64,000 nt of DNA from contig OZ241380.1 of NCBI GenBank assembly GCA_965200765.1, forward strand, positions 1,674,001 to 1,738,000, given 5' to 3'. The notes below the pieces were generated by a model. That model had not been told where the DNA came from. It made no database searches and saw only the letters and a program-made list of their open reading frames with translations. This stretch comes from G965200765 sp965200765 (lineage in GTDB: Bacteria; Pseudomonadota; Gammaproteobacteria; Arenicellales; JAJDZL01). Each line of letters opens with the position of its first letter. The first letter of the stretch is position 1. The position numbers and the translations under genes were made by a program. This document shows positions 44,489 through 53,095 of this stretch, piece by piece.

Positions 44489-44767
44489 TCATTCATCCTT
44501 GACTGATAATCTCGCAACCGGATAGGTCCGGCAATCATCATCTCCACCACAAATTCCTACCGCACGCCCATTGTCCAGCACGAAAAACTTGTCAATATTC
44601 TTTTCTGGCCCCGGCCAAACAGAAAATAATTCGGAATGAGTTGTACAAGGTGAACCGGTTGTAAGCTTGATTGCAATCACCGAATAATTGCGTAGCAGAT
44701 ACGCTTCGCTACTCCTGAGTTCAGAGTTCAACTCCAATTCCGGCAGAACATCTTTAAGCAAAGGCAT
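44489..44767 (-). CDS. Hypothetical 92-residue protein in the molybdo-corrinoid operon
   Basis: Unrecognised small soluble protein. The sequence has a short N-terminal helix (LPELELNSELRSSEAY), then alternating strands and a C-terminal pair of close cysteines in GICGGDDDCRTYP. No signal peptide or membrane helix is visible. It ends directly before the CDGSH gene and starts 11 bases after the P-loop/cold-shock gene, so it is part of the operon. The paired cysteines could bind a metal; that is a guess. Confidence 0.7.
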   Translation of the reverse strand: MPLLKDVLPELELNSELRSSEAYLLRNYSVIAIKLTTGSPCTTHSELFSVWPGPEKNIDKFFVLDNGRAVGICGGDDDCRTYPVARLSVKDE

Positions 44768-44778
44768 AGCACAACCTG

Positions 44779-45585
44779 CTACTCCTGACTGATATTCGTG
44801 GCGCGAAATCCACCAAACCCGTCTTCTACAATTTGATATGCAACCCGTTGCCCTTGTGTCAGTTCCCCAAGTCCGCTGGACTCTACCGCTGATTTATGAA
44901 TAAACACCTTCCGTCCGCTAGCATCGTCCACAATGTAGCCGCCGAACGGATTTCTCTTGGCATTGTAAACCGCAACCTCCCCAGCTGATGGTCCGGGCTT
45001 CAACCCTTTGGTTGCCCGCTTGTCCATCTCTCCTCTTTCGGCCGGCTCGAGTTCGGATAAATCCACTCCGGTAAACTTTGACCAAATCTGCAACGCATAG
45101 TCGCGTACTTTGCCTTCAGTAGTATCAATATCCATCATCGGTTCGACTTTGGAAAAATTCGGGTATAGCCGTTGCCTCAGTTGCGCATCATCTGCATCCC
45201 GCTGAGCGACACCCTCTCCAATCTGACGGGTTCGTCCACCACCTTCCTCGCGTCGATGCTCCCATCGGGAAACGCGGGCTTCATCACTCGAATGCAAATG
45301 AACCAGAAACACGCCTTGACAACCATGAAGCACAGCATCCATCAAGTTGCTTTCAAGAATCAAAACAGGATCTGGCCAACTCAGCATCTTTCTGGATTCG
45401 TCATCAATCTGCCGATGAAATTCTAGATCTACCTCAAGCCCGCTGGTCTGCTTGTGCATCAATGCCTGTGTGGTGACAGCCTCGCCGCGACTTGCCATCT
45501 TGTACCCGGTCAACTGAGACAGGGAACGAGCAACATTGGATTTCAGCGAACACGTGGGTCCGTATATTGCGACAACTTGACTCAT
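44779..45585 (-). CDS. P-loop kinase-like domain fused to a cold-shock domain
   Basis: 268 residues. The N-terminus has the P-loop GPTCSLKSN (9-17), like tRNA-modifying and nucleotide kinases but with leucine where Walker A has the second glycine. The following 150 residues resemble small cytidylate-kinase-like enzymes (LILESNLMDAVL, VSRWEHRR). Residues about 200-268 look like a cold-shock OB fold: VAVYNAKRNPFGGYI, VFIHKSAV, LTQGQRVAYQIV. I know of no described protein with this arrangement. It overlaps the upstream membrane gene by 4 bases, so it is tightly coupled to the operon; it could be a kinase with RNA-binding control or a maturation factor. Confidence 0.72.
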   Translation of the reverse strand: MSQVVAIYGPTCSLKSNVARSLSQLTGYKMASRGEAVTTQALMHKQTSGLEVDLEFHRQIDDESRKMLSWPDPVLILESNLMDAVLHGCQGVFLVHLHSSDEARVSRWEHRREEGGGRTRQIGEGVAQRDADDAQLRQRLYPNFSKVEPMMDIDTTEGKVRDYALQIWSKFTGVDLSELEPAERGEMDKRATKGLKPGPSAGEVAVYNAKRNPFGGYIVDDASGRKVFIHKSAVESSGLGELTQGQRVAYQIVEDGFGGFRATNISQE

Positions 45586-46742
45586 GACGTACTGGAAACT
45601 TCCTCTTGTTGCGATGATCTGAATTTGCTGCCAGCCAATCCACTCAGTGAATTCATGCGCTTCTCGGCAAGCATTCGTTTTTGGCTATTCATCATGCGAC
45701 CCATCGGTGTTGCGCAAGAATGTATCAATCTGTGTACGGGAATGTAGGCGATAAATGCAAGAGAACCGAAAACATGGACATACCACAACACATCATAAGC
45801 AATTGAAGCGGAACCTGCACTAGCCGGCATCAGCCAAGAAAATACAATGCCGATAAATGAATATCCGACTCCTGGTACATCGCCGATTGCAGAAATTCTG
45901 AGTCCTTCGACAATAAAACCGGAAAGAACTACCAACAACAAAAAAACTGCAGAAGGTGTATCAGCGAATTTCTTCTCTGGCAAATGATTCACTGAAAATC
46001 GCCAAATCAATGCCAAAATACACCCGACCAGCACCATCAGGCCAAACAAGTCAAACGCGAAGTCGAATGCAAGACGAACGGGATGTCCGGGGACTTCCCA
46101 AATGTCAGTCAATCCAAACGCCGGCCATCCTTCCCGCACAAATACCGCGACAACCTCCAAAGCAAACATCAGCACGAAGCCCCAGAACATGAGCGTGTGA
46201 CGCAACCATCTGAATCCGCTCACAGACATCAGACTGGAATGCAACACAACATCGCTCAGGAATGTTTTGCTCATGGATTGAGGATCAGCGTTTTCTGGCC
46301 GGATGACTTGTCTGTATCGACCCCAAGCTGGTCGATTTCTCTGATACAGCAGCTTGTATACACCCAAATCAAAAACTATCAGTGCAACAATGGCCGCCGG
46401 ACCGAACAAAATCCATTGCACTGCCATGCGTCCTTCAATGGTTTCTAGTACGAAAAATCCGGCCAAGGCACAAACCCCGAACACATAAAACCATCCGCCC
46501 AGCAAAAATAGCCACTTCATTACACCAGCCACACTTTTTGTTGCATACTTACTGGTGAATGCCAACAACGCCAAAAGCAACAATCCCGCACCCAGTACTA
46601 TCACTGAAACCAGAAGCAAGCCATAGCCAAGCCCTGCCCCGGTTTGCGCCGCCAAGCCAAGTGCGAACAACACAATCCCGGCAATTACCGGAAGCGCAAT
46701 TCTTCTGCGATTGCGTACTCGTTTGCGCAAATCCGAATCCAT
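45582..46742 (-). CDS. NarI/HdrE-like membrane cytochrome subunit
   Basis: 386-residue membrane protein with about nine hydrophobic helices. The C-terminal part resembles the nitrate reductase gamma/heterodisulfide reductase E type: RHTLMFWGFVLMF, then VHVFGSLAFIAYIPVHRLIH, with histidines in helices that could coordinate heme b. The first 150 residues carry four additional helices. It would pass electrons between the quinone pool and the soluble iron-sulfur and molybdopterin subunits encoded upstream. Overlap with the P-loop gene downstream and a 34-base gap to the corrinoid gene place it in the operon. Heme binding and redox role are inferred. Confidence 0.82.
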   Translation of the reverse strand: MDSDLRKRVRNRRRIALPVIAGIVLFALGLAAQTGAGLGYGLLLVSVIVLGAGLLLLALLAFTSKYATKSVAGVMKWLFLLGGWFYVFGVCALAGFFVLETIEGRMAVQWILFGPAAIVALIVFDLGVYKLLYQRNRPAWGRYRQVIRPENADPQSMSKTFLSDVVLHSSLMSVSGFRWLRHTLMFWGFVLMFALEVVAVFVREGWPAFGLTDIWEVPGHPVRLAFDFAFDLFGLMVLVGCILALIWRFSVNHLPEKKFADTPSAVFLLLVVLSGFIVEGLRISAIGDVPGVGYSFIGIVFSWLMPASAGSASIAYDVLWYVHVFGSLAFIAYIPVHRLIHSCATPMGRMMNSQKRMLAEKRMNSLSGLAGSKFRSSQQEEVSSTS

Positions 46743-46776
46743 TGTTCAACTCACAAGACAGCAAACAGCCCGGTCC

Positions 46777-47631
46777 TTACCCGGTTGCTGCCACAGTTTC
46801 CATTTGTGCCACTTTTTCTGCTGCGCGTTCCGTATCCAATGTAAGCATTGCGCCGTGCAATGATGGTTCCCCGCCTTTCAGGTCAGAATAGATCTGCACG
46901 CAAGCCTTGGCTTTCTCCACTGCAATGAGTGCATCAACACCATAGGCATCGGCGCCAATCTTGTCGCACCACGCCTGGCTAATGGGGGCACCACCTACAA
47001 AAACCTTCACATCTTCCCGCAACCCCTCGGACTGGATATGCTTGATTGTTTCCCACTGCATGTTCATCGTTGTTGTCAACAATGCAGAAAATCCTACAAT
47101 TTGCGGTTTGTGTTCACGAATCGCCGCAATGAAGTCCTCCGGCGGAACCGTTACACCCAAATCAATCACTGTAAATCCTGCGGCTTCCAGCATCATCGCA
47201 ACAATTTTCTTGCCAATGTCGTGCAAGTCGCCCTGTACAGTTCCAACTACCACCGTTCCAAGATCTTCCGATTTTTCAGCAACAATCAACGGCTTGAGGA
47301 TCGCCAGTGCCGCATGCATGCACTTGGCCGACATCATCACTTCCGGCAGGAAGTATTCATCCATTTTGAAGCGCCGTCCGACTTCGGCGATACCGGTCGC
47401 CATTGGACCGGCAACCAGTGTCCGCGGTGAAACTTCCGCTTCCAATGCCGGATTGATTAGATCGGAAGTCTCCTGATGTTCGCCGTCAATGATGTTCCAC
47501 TCGATTTCGTGAAACAACTCCTTGATGTCCGGGGGTGCGTCGGTCCATCGATCCGTTTCCATTGAATCTTCAAAGTCATACTGGAGATCTTCCAGATCCC
47601 ATTCTTTTTCGGTTTCTATCTTAAGTGGCAT
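46777..47631 (-). CDS. Corrinoid (B12-binding) methyl-carrier protein
   Basis: 284-residue corrinoid protein like MtbC/MtmC-type methyl carriers. An N-terminal helical cap (about 60-120) precedes the B12 domain, which shows GDLHDIG with H137 as the lower cobalt ligand, then GFTVIDLGVTVPP, GFSALLTTTM and VFVGGAPIS, all standard for this fold. It would accept a methyl group from a substrate through the URO-D-type methyltransferase encoded just upstream (gap 41 bases). No reductive activase (RamA/RACo-like) or second methyltransferase to tetrahydrofolate is adjacent. Confidence 0.92.
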   Translation of the reverse strand: MPLKIETEKEWDLEDLQYDFEDSMETDRWTDAPPDIKELFHEIEWNIIDGEHQETSDLINPALEAEVSPRTLVAGPMATGIAEVGRRFKMDEYFLPEVMMSAKCMHAALAILKPLIVAEKSEDLGTVVVGTVQGDLHDIGKKIVAMMLEAAGFTVIDLGVTVPPEDFIAAIREHKPQIVGFSALLTTTMNMQWETIKHIQSEGLREDVKVFVGGAPISQAWCDKIGADAYGVDALIAVEKAKACVQIYSDLKGGEPSLHGAMLTLDTERAAEKVAQMETVAATG

Positions 47632-47672
47632 AGCTCAACAGAGGTTTCAGATTCAAGCTGACTTCAATCAAG

Positions 47673-49043
47673 TCAGGCAACAGGTCGCGGTCGGCGACGA
47701 CGTTTGCGTTCTCCGGACCACGGTTCATAGCCTTCTCCAGTGTCTGCACCGGGCGGCGGCTCCTTGGGTAAAGGATATTTTCCATAACTCCTGGCTTCAT
47801 CAATCATCGCCAGTACATTCTGTGTCGGCACATCATGCTCCAGACGATGCGAGGAGCTTAGCAAAAATCCACCGCCATGCCCCATTTCCCAAATTCGTTG
47901 ACGCACTTCATTGCGTACATCATCAACGCTCCCCCACGGCAACGTCTCCTGAACATCAATACCACCGTAGAAAAACATTTCACTGCCCAACTGACGTTTC
48001 TTGGCGGCCGGGTTTGAATGTCTCGCCACTTTTGGCGGCAAACTGTCGTATCCGTCAACGCCGGATTCAATCAGTCCGCGCATGAACGGTTCCGGAATGG
48101 CACCGCAACTGTGAAACTGTATTTTTCCGTTTGGATTTTTCTTCAAATAGTAATCCTTGATTTCCTGAAATCCGCGAATATAGTGAGGCTTGACCTGCTG
48201 ATCAAACATTTTGAGCGACAAGAAAGCAGTCTTTTCGCTAGCCAGATCTTCCGGACTCATGCGCATCCAGTCCAGATACTCGCCGCATTGGTCAATAATC
48301 GCCTTGTTGAATTCAATTTCAATATCGGTCAACCGGGCCAGCATCGCATCCAGAAACTCCGGCGATTCAATAAAATCGGAAAAGATTTTCGCATATCCGA
48401 CCATGTACTTGGCTTGCTCGAAAATTCCACCGCGACCGCCTTGCCCCATCAATGCGAAAGGCGTTTCTTCATGGATAAACTTGCAGTATTCTCTCAACGT
48501 CATGCCTGGAATTGGCGAGTCTTCCCAACAGGACTCGTCGTAGGGATTCGGCCACGGATATTCTTCCAGAATCTTCAATCCTTCCTCAAGCGGGGCACTA
48601 GTTGCATGAAACAGTGGGTAACCGATCATTTCGTAGTAGCCACCCTGTTCGTGTGGTGTCCATTTTCGAATGACCCCCCATTCGTCAACATTGATGTCCA
48701 CATCAGGCGGCGGTATTCCCATGTCAAACGGAATTTCATCAAATCGAATTTCCCGAAAACCCGGCGACCCGCCCGGAGAGCCGATTGCAATACGTACAAA
48801 ATCCACGTCCAGTTTTTCCGCCAAATCCAATTCAAAACTGACATCAGTTGTCCACGTTGTTGAGCCGGTGCGGTAGTCTTTTGGATCAGCCTTGAAGTCC
48901 ATGCCGATACCTTTACGCAGATTCTGATAGCCTTCAATGGTGCCCCACAAGCCGATTGGAACCAGATCCGGTTCGCGTAAATGCAATGCATCGATCACGC
49001 GCTGTCGTTGCGGCGGGACTGCATTGCCTACTATTGCCGCCAT
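47673..49043 (-). CDS. Uroporphyrinogen decarboxylase-fold corrinoid methyltransferase
   Basis: 456-residue protein of the URO-D superfamily branch that includes MtaA, MtbA and CmuA rather than the heme enzyme HemE. The zinc-type motif is FHSCG with H311 and C313, and the N-terminus has ALHLREPDLVPIG, typical of the methyltransferase branch. Members move methyl groups between a methylated substrate, zinc-activated thiols or cobalt. In this operon it is paired with the corrinoid protein and a molybdopterin oxidoreductase, so it probably demethylates a small methylated S, N, O or halogen compound. The substrate is unknown. Confidence 0.85.
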   Translation of the reverse strand: MAAIVGNAVPPQRQRVIDALHLREPDLVPIGLWGTIEGYQNLRKGIGMDFKADPKDYRTGSTTWTTDVSFELDLAEKLDVDFVRIAIGSPGGSPGFREIRFDEIPFDMGIPPPDVDINVDEWGVIRKWTPHEQGGYYEMIGYPLFHATSAPLEEGLKILEEYPWPNPYDESCWEDSPIPGMTLREYCKFIHEETPFALMGQGGRGGIFEQAKYMVGYAKIFSDFIESPEFLDAMLARLTDIEIEFNKAIIDQCGEYLDWMRMSPEDLASEKTAFLSLKMFDQQVKPHYIRGFQEIKDYYLKKNPNGKIQFHSCGAIPEPFMRGLIESGVDGYDSLPPKVARHSNPAAKKRQLGSEMFFYGGIDVQETLPWGSVDDVRNEVRQRIWEMGHGGGFLLSSSHRLEHDVPTQNVLAMIDEARSYGKYPLPKEPPPGADTGEGYEPWSGERKRRRRPRPVA

Positions 49044-49108
49044 GTCATGCCTCCCTCAAGTAGTTCAAGTCAGCTTCAATATACTGAATATTCAAAAAAA
49101 TTTCCTGT

Positions 49109-49672
49109 TCAAACACCTGTTCCGAAGGTTGAAGCCGCATCCACTACCATTCCGGGAAAGCCTTTCGATGCCATGTTGCTCAGCCGCTCGGCCGCTTTTT
49201 CCCGATTCTGGTTGGCCAGCTTTGCCATCGGGCCAGATAAAATTGCACCAGTAGGACAAATCTCCTCGCAGGCACGAGGCATGTCCAGTGGCCGTTCTTT
49301 TCCGGGTGTTTGACAAAAATTGCATTTTTCCATTTTCCCTGCCAACGCGCTGATTTGCGGTGCATTGAAGGGACATGCCCACGTGCAAAATCCACAACCA
49401 ATACATTTGTCCTGGTCAACAACGACAACACCATCCGAAATGCCTTTTGAAATCGCATTGACCGGACATGCATTCATGCACGGCGCATCTCCACAATGCA
49501 TACAAGCCATGGAAACGTTCATCGCTGAAACATTCGGAAACTGTCCCGATTCAATCTTCACAACTTCTCGCCAGCGCGGTCCGACATCAACTTCATTCCA
49601 GGACTTGCAAGCAATCTCGCAAGCATGGCATTTCACGCAACGATTGTGATCAAAATAGAATCCGTATTGCAT
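49109..49672 (-). CDS. 4Fe-4S electron-transfer subunit of the molybdoenzyme
   Basis: 187-residue polyferredoxin like DmsB, PhsB and NrfC. Cysteine groups are CVKCHACEIAC, then MHCGDAPCMNACPV, CIGCGFCTWACPF and CNFCQ followed by a late EEICPTGA, enough for four clusters. There is no signal peptide. It starts 27 bases after the catalytic subunit gene and would relay electrons between the molybdopterin site and the membrane subunit encoded at 45582. Confidence 0.92.
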   Translation of the reverse strand: MQYGFYFDHNRCVKCHACEIACKSWNEVDVGPRWREVVKIESGQFPNVSAMNVSMACMHCGDAPCMNACPVNAISKGISDGVVVVDQDKCIGCGFCTWACPFNAPQISALAGKMEKCNFCQTPGKERPLDMPRACEEICPTGAILSGPMAKLANQNREKAAERLSNMASKGFPGMVVDAASTFGTGV

Positions 49673-49699
49673 AATTGTTCTCCTGTTGCATCTGTTCCG

Positions 49700-51805
49700 T
49701 TACGCGGGCCGCACTCGCACTTTGCATTCATTGTAGCAATTGGCGCCAGTAATCGGATTGGTATGAATATCCATCAGATTATTCGAGTGAGCACCGTTTC
49801 CTTTGGCAATGGAACCCATCGCCCAATGTCCGAAACCGTGCCCGTGTCGAATACTGACACATCCCGGTACCAGCCCTTCAACCACTTTGGCCTTGATTGT
49901 AATTTGATCCTTCGGTGATTCGACGACAACCATGCTATCGTCCCGAATTCCATATTTTACTGCGTCGACGCGATTGATCTCGACCCAATTCTCGCCGCAT
50001 ACTTCCATCAGAAACGGATTGTTCTGGGTAACTATATTGCAGTGCATACTGAGTTTGGAGTGCGTAACCTGCAACGGATAATCATCATCCGGAATTACGG
50101 TTCTGTCCGTGTACACCGGATAACCATCGAATCCGGCTTCTTCGTACGCACTGGAATGAATCTCAATCTTGCCTGACGGGGTTGGCAACCCTTCCGGCAC
50201 CCGATTGTAACGAATGTCACCTGCCCAGAATCCCTTTTGCTTGAGTTCGTCGAGCGACATCGGAACATTTTCCATCATTATTTCACCCCAATCTTCCCAT
50301 TTTTCATACGGAAAGTACTCGCCCCAACCCATTTTCTCTGCAATACCTTTCACGATTTCATAGGGTGGCAACGACTCGCCTACCGGCTTTACCACCGGTT
50401 GACACAGAACAACTTCCGGACCAAGCCACATTCCTTGTCGAATTTCCGCCTGTTCGTAAAATGACGTTTCAGGAAGAACAATGTCGCATTCAAGGGCAGT
50501 CTCGCTCATGTAAAGTTCACAAGCGACTGCGAGATCCAAGTGCTTGAACATCTCCTGAACCCGTTCTCGATTCGGATCGCTCATCACCGGGTTGGTTGCA
50601 TGGACAAACAGGCCTTTGACCGGATATGGTTTTCCCTCAATGACCGCATCCGGCAACTTTGAGTTGGGCAGGTCTGGTGCGAGTGGATAACCCATGTCGA
50701 CATGCAGTGCATTCTTCGAGGGTGCACGTTTGGCTTCCTCCGGAATAACGACCGGCATTCCAAGCGGCGCCCAATCCTTGAGGTGCAAATTCCCCGGCTT
50801 GTCCACTTCACCGCAGATTGCATTGATGGCGTAGCAGGCACGACCCGCATCTGCTCCGTTCGTATAGTAGCCCGACCCTTTGAAAATTGCCGACATGGCC
50901 GGCTTGGTTGTGGCAAACTCCCTTGCCAGTCGCGCAATGGTCCCGGCACTGATACCGCAGATTGACTCGGCCCACTCCGGCGTATAAGCGTGTTGATTCA
51001 AATGCTCCCGGAATCCATCAAATCCATTGCAGTAATTGTTGACGAAATCCCGGTCGAACAAATTGTTTGCAATGATGCTATGGCACATCGCCAAGGCCAT
51101 GGCACCGTCAGTGCCTGGTTTGATCGGCACCCACTCATCGGCTTTCTGTGCGGTCTCGGTGAAATTTGGATCGACGACAACCAAGCGACATCCTTTTTTC
51201 TGTGCTTCAATCAAAGCCCGGCTTTCCCACAATCCTTGATTGGCACCCAGATTGTTCATCCCCCAAAGCATGACAAATTTGGAATTTTCAAAATCGTGCA
51301 TCGGGAATACGTGTCCAAATAGTGTCAAGCAAGCGGACCTTCGGTCCTGTTCGCACCCGGAGGTATGGGCGTACATGTTCGGCGACCCGTACAACTCACT
51401 CAGTAAATGTCGGTAGAATTGAGTGTTTGGATCGTGATGGCATGTCAATGCAACTGCTTCCGGCCCATGTTCGTCAGCGATTGATTTCAACTTGTCGGCA
51501 ATGTAGGAAAAAGCCGCGTCCCAGGTAATTTGCTTGAATTTTCCGGCTTCTCCCTTTGGATTCGTTCTCAGTAGCGGATGCCTCAAACGGTCCGGATCCT
51601 GAGTAACAAACCAGCTCGCCATACCTTTGGCGCATCTTGAACCGATATTGTTCGGCGATTCAGGATTGCCCTTGTGATAAACAACCTTCCCGTCCCGAAC
51701 AAACACTTCTGTAGGACATTGCCAAGGGCAAGTGTAACAGAAGCTCTTGATTACTTCTGCACCCTTGATCTCGGCCAGCCTTGAACCCAAATCTTGGTTT
51801 GCCAT
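49700..51805 (-). CDS. Molybdopterin oxidoreductase catalytic subunit (DMSO reductase family)
   Basis: 701 residues from the ATG at 51805. The N-terminal 4Fe-4S site is C23, C26, C30 and C58. The likely Mo or W ligand is C151 in HTSGCEQDR, which puts it with the thiosulfate, polysulfide and formate-type enzymes with cysteine ligands. The C-terminal cofactor-binding domain has HSKLSMHCN and RHGHGFGHW. There is no twin-arginine signal peptide, so unlike PhsA or PsrA it appears to work in the cytoplasm. It is the first gene of an eight-gene operon with a corrinoid methyltransferase pair; the reaction is unknown. Confidence 0.88.
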   Translation of the reverse strand: MANQDLGSRLAEIKGAEVIKSFCYTCPWQCPTEVFVRDGKVVYHKGNPESPNNIGSRCAKGMASWFVTQDPDRLRHPLLRTNPKGEAGKFKQITWDAAFSYIADKLKSIADEHGPEAVALTCHHDPNTQFYRHLLSELYGSPNMYAHTSGCEQDRRSACLTLFGHVFPMHDFENSKFVMLWGMNNLGANQGLWESRALIEAQKKGCRLVVVDPNFTETAQKADEWVPIKPGTDGAMALAMCHSIIANNLFDRDFVNNYCNGFDGFREHLNQHAYTPEWAESICGISAGTIARLAREFATTKPAMSAIFKGSGYYTNGADAGRACYAINAICGEVDKPGNLHLKDWAPLGMPVVIPEEAKRAPSKNALHVDMGYPLAPDLPNSKLPDAVIEGKPYPVKGLFVHATNPVMSDPNRERVQEMFKHLDLAVACELYMSETALECDIVLPETSFYEQAEIRQGMWLGPEVVLCQPVVKPVGESLPPYEIVKGIAEKMGWGEYFPYEKWEDWGEIMMENVPMSLDELKQKGFWAGDIRYNRVPEGLPTPSGKIEIHSSAYEEAGFDGYPVYTDRTVIPDDDYPLQVTHSKLSMHCNIVTQNNPFLMEVCGENWVEINRVDAVKYGIRDDSMVVVESPKDQITIKAKVVEGLVPGCVSIRHGHGFGHWAMGSIAKGNGAHSNNLMDIHTNPITGANCYNECKVRVRPA

Positions 51806-51860
51806 ATTATTTCCCCTCTTGCAAATCGGCAACTATATGGTGCTTGACACCAAATTCATA

Positions 51861-51939
51861 CTACATGATTTTCGCTTCGCGTGCATGTAGAATACACTAA
51901 TTTTCTGTTTTGGTTCAGTCGCACATTGTAGAACACACT
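51861..51939. promoter_or_regulatory. Repeats upstream of the molybdo-corrinoid operon
   Basis: The gap between the divergent genes at 51805 and 52014 holds an inverted repeat with 7-bp arms, CTACATG (51861-51867) and CATGTAG (51884-51890), and a 13-bp near-perfect direct repeat TGTAGAAtACACT (51886-51898) and TGTAGAAcACACT (51927-51939), 41 bp apart (about four helical turns). These may be operators controlling the operon. Confidence 0.4.
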
Positions 51940-52013
51940 TCGCCAAATGCCAAGCCAGATCTGAAAAATTCGCTTATCATGCTGTTCTTGCTGCAATCAC
52001 GACCCATCAGATA

Positions 52014-52637
52014 ATGAGCCAGTTCAAGCATTTTTCAGTCTCTGCAAAGCAATTACACGGCGCAATTTTGTCATTGAACTATTTTCGAGCTGTCTCAATG
52101 CCCCTGCTGACCGACGAATTTCGTCGGGCACTGCTGGAAGAAGCCAAAACCTATCCGCTTCGACCGGTACGCGAATCAGTAGGCAACGGCAGTAATCTGG
52201 TAAAACAAAAAATGAACTTGCAAAGCGAACTGAATCCGGATGGACTATTTTTCCGGCTAGTTCAGGAATTTCAAAGCTTGTTTGAGCAAGCAACCCACTC
52301 CGGCAAACTGTTTGATGGCCGTGTTGTCTTCAATGACCTGATGCTGCAACGCTACGATGTTGGCGCATACGGAATCACACCGCATCGCGACCGAACAGAC
52401 TACCGATATTTGATTTGTCTGTTTGTTCTGGCCGGCCATGGTCGATTCTATACATCCAAAGACCGGCAAAAGACACAACAGCAGGAAATTCTAAACCTTC
52501 CGGGTGATGTAATTCTGACCCCGGCTCCGGGTTTCAGGGGCTTGCAAGAACGACCGTTTCACTATCTGGAAGATATTTCTGAGGTACGTTGGGTATTTGG
52601 ATTGCGGCATGACGAAACCAAATTGAACCGAAAGTAA
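52014..52637 (+). CDS. 2OG-Fe(II) oxygenase-like protein
   Basis: 207-residue small oxygenase-type fold. The iron ligands would be H124 and D126 in TPHRDRTDYR, and H183 in RPFHYLED, with R192 available for 2-oxoglutarate. This compact arrangement recalls AlkB-like or hydroxylase-type enzymes; the substrate is not evident. The start is uncertain; an internal ATG at 52098 (MPLLTDEF) is an alternative. It is divergent from the molybdoenzyme operon and 3 bases upstream of the OB-fold gene, so those two may form a short operon. Confidence 0.7.
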   Translation: MSQFKHFSVSAKQLHGAILSLNYFRAVSMPLLTDEFRRALLEEAKTYPLRPVRESVGNGSNLVKQKMNLQSELNPDGLFFRLVQEFQSLFEQATHSGKLFDGRVVFNDLMLQRYDVGAYGITPHRDRTDYRYLICLFVLAGHGRFYTSKDRQKTQQQEILNLPGDVILTPAPGFRGLQERPFHYLEDISEVRWVFGLRHDETKLNRK

Positions 52638-52640
52638 GCG

Positions 52641-53042
52641 ATGAATTATTTTTCACTCAGAGTCGTGCTGGATTACAACTATTCGCTTGGCGATCTTCAA
52701 CCTTACTTCGACGGATTGGAGAATGGTGTTGCGATCGCAACCCGATGCCCGACTTGCAAACGCACCTGTTTTCCTCCAAGGTTGATTTGCGAGCAGGATG
52801 GAAGCAAGACCAGTTGGTATCAACTGGATGGAACCGGAACCATTGTCGCCTTGACAGAACAGGCTAGCGGAGAGATGTTCGCTCTCGTCAAAATGGATGG
52901 AACTGACAACCGGGTACTTGCCCGCGTGGAAACCGCCGGACTGCAAGAAGATGATCGTGTCGAAATTATGGTGCGTCAGAGTTCTTCGGAACATCCAGCC
53001 AATCTTATTGGCTTCAAGACTATCGGAAGCGGTTCCGATTAA
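52641..53042 (+). CDS. Zn-ribbon/OB-fold protein (DUF35 type)
   Basis: 133-residue member of the COG1545 family. The zinc ribbon is RCPTCKRTCFPPRLIC, followed by an OB-fold of strands (GTGTIVALTE, FALVKMDG, NRVLARVE, DDRVEIMV). Family members usually bind acyl-CoA as partners of thiolase-like or hydratase enzymes in lipid or steroid metabolism; no such enzyme is adjacent here, so the partner must lie elsewhere. The first 15 residues are untypical and the true start may be further downstream. Confidence 0.85.
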   Translation: MNYFSLRVVLDYNYSLGDLQPYFDGLENGVAIATRCPTCKRTCFPPRLICEQDGSKTSWYQLDGTGTIVALTEQASGEMFALVKMDGTDNRVLARVETAGLQEDDRVEIMVRQSSSEHPANLIGFKTIGSGSD

Positions 53043-53095
53043 GACAACACCGTATTCAGAAACGCTTGAATATTCGGTACTGGAAAATTCGTCAG

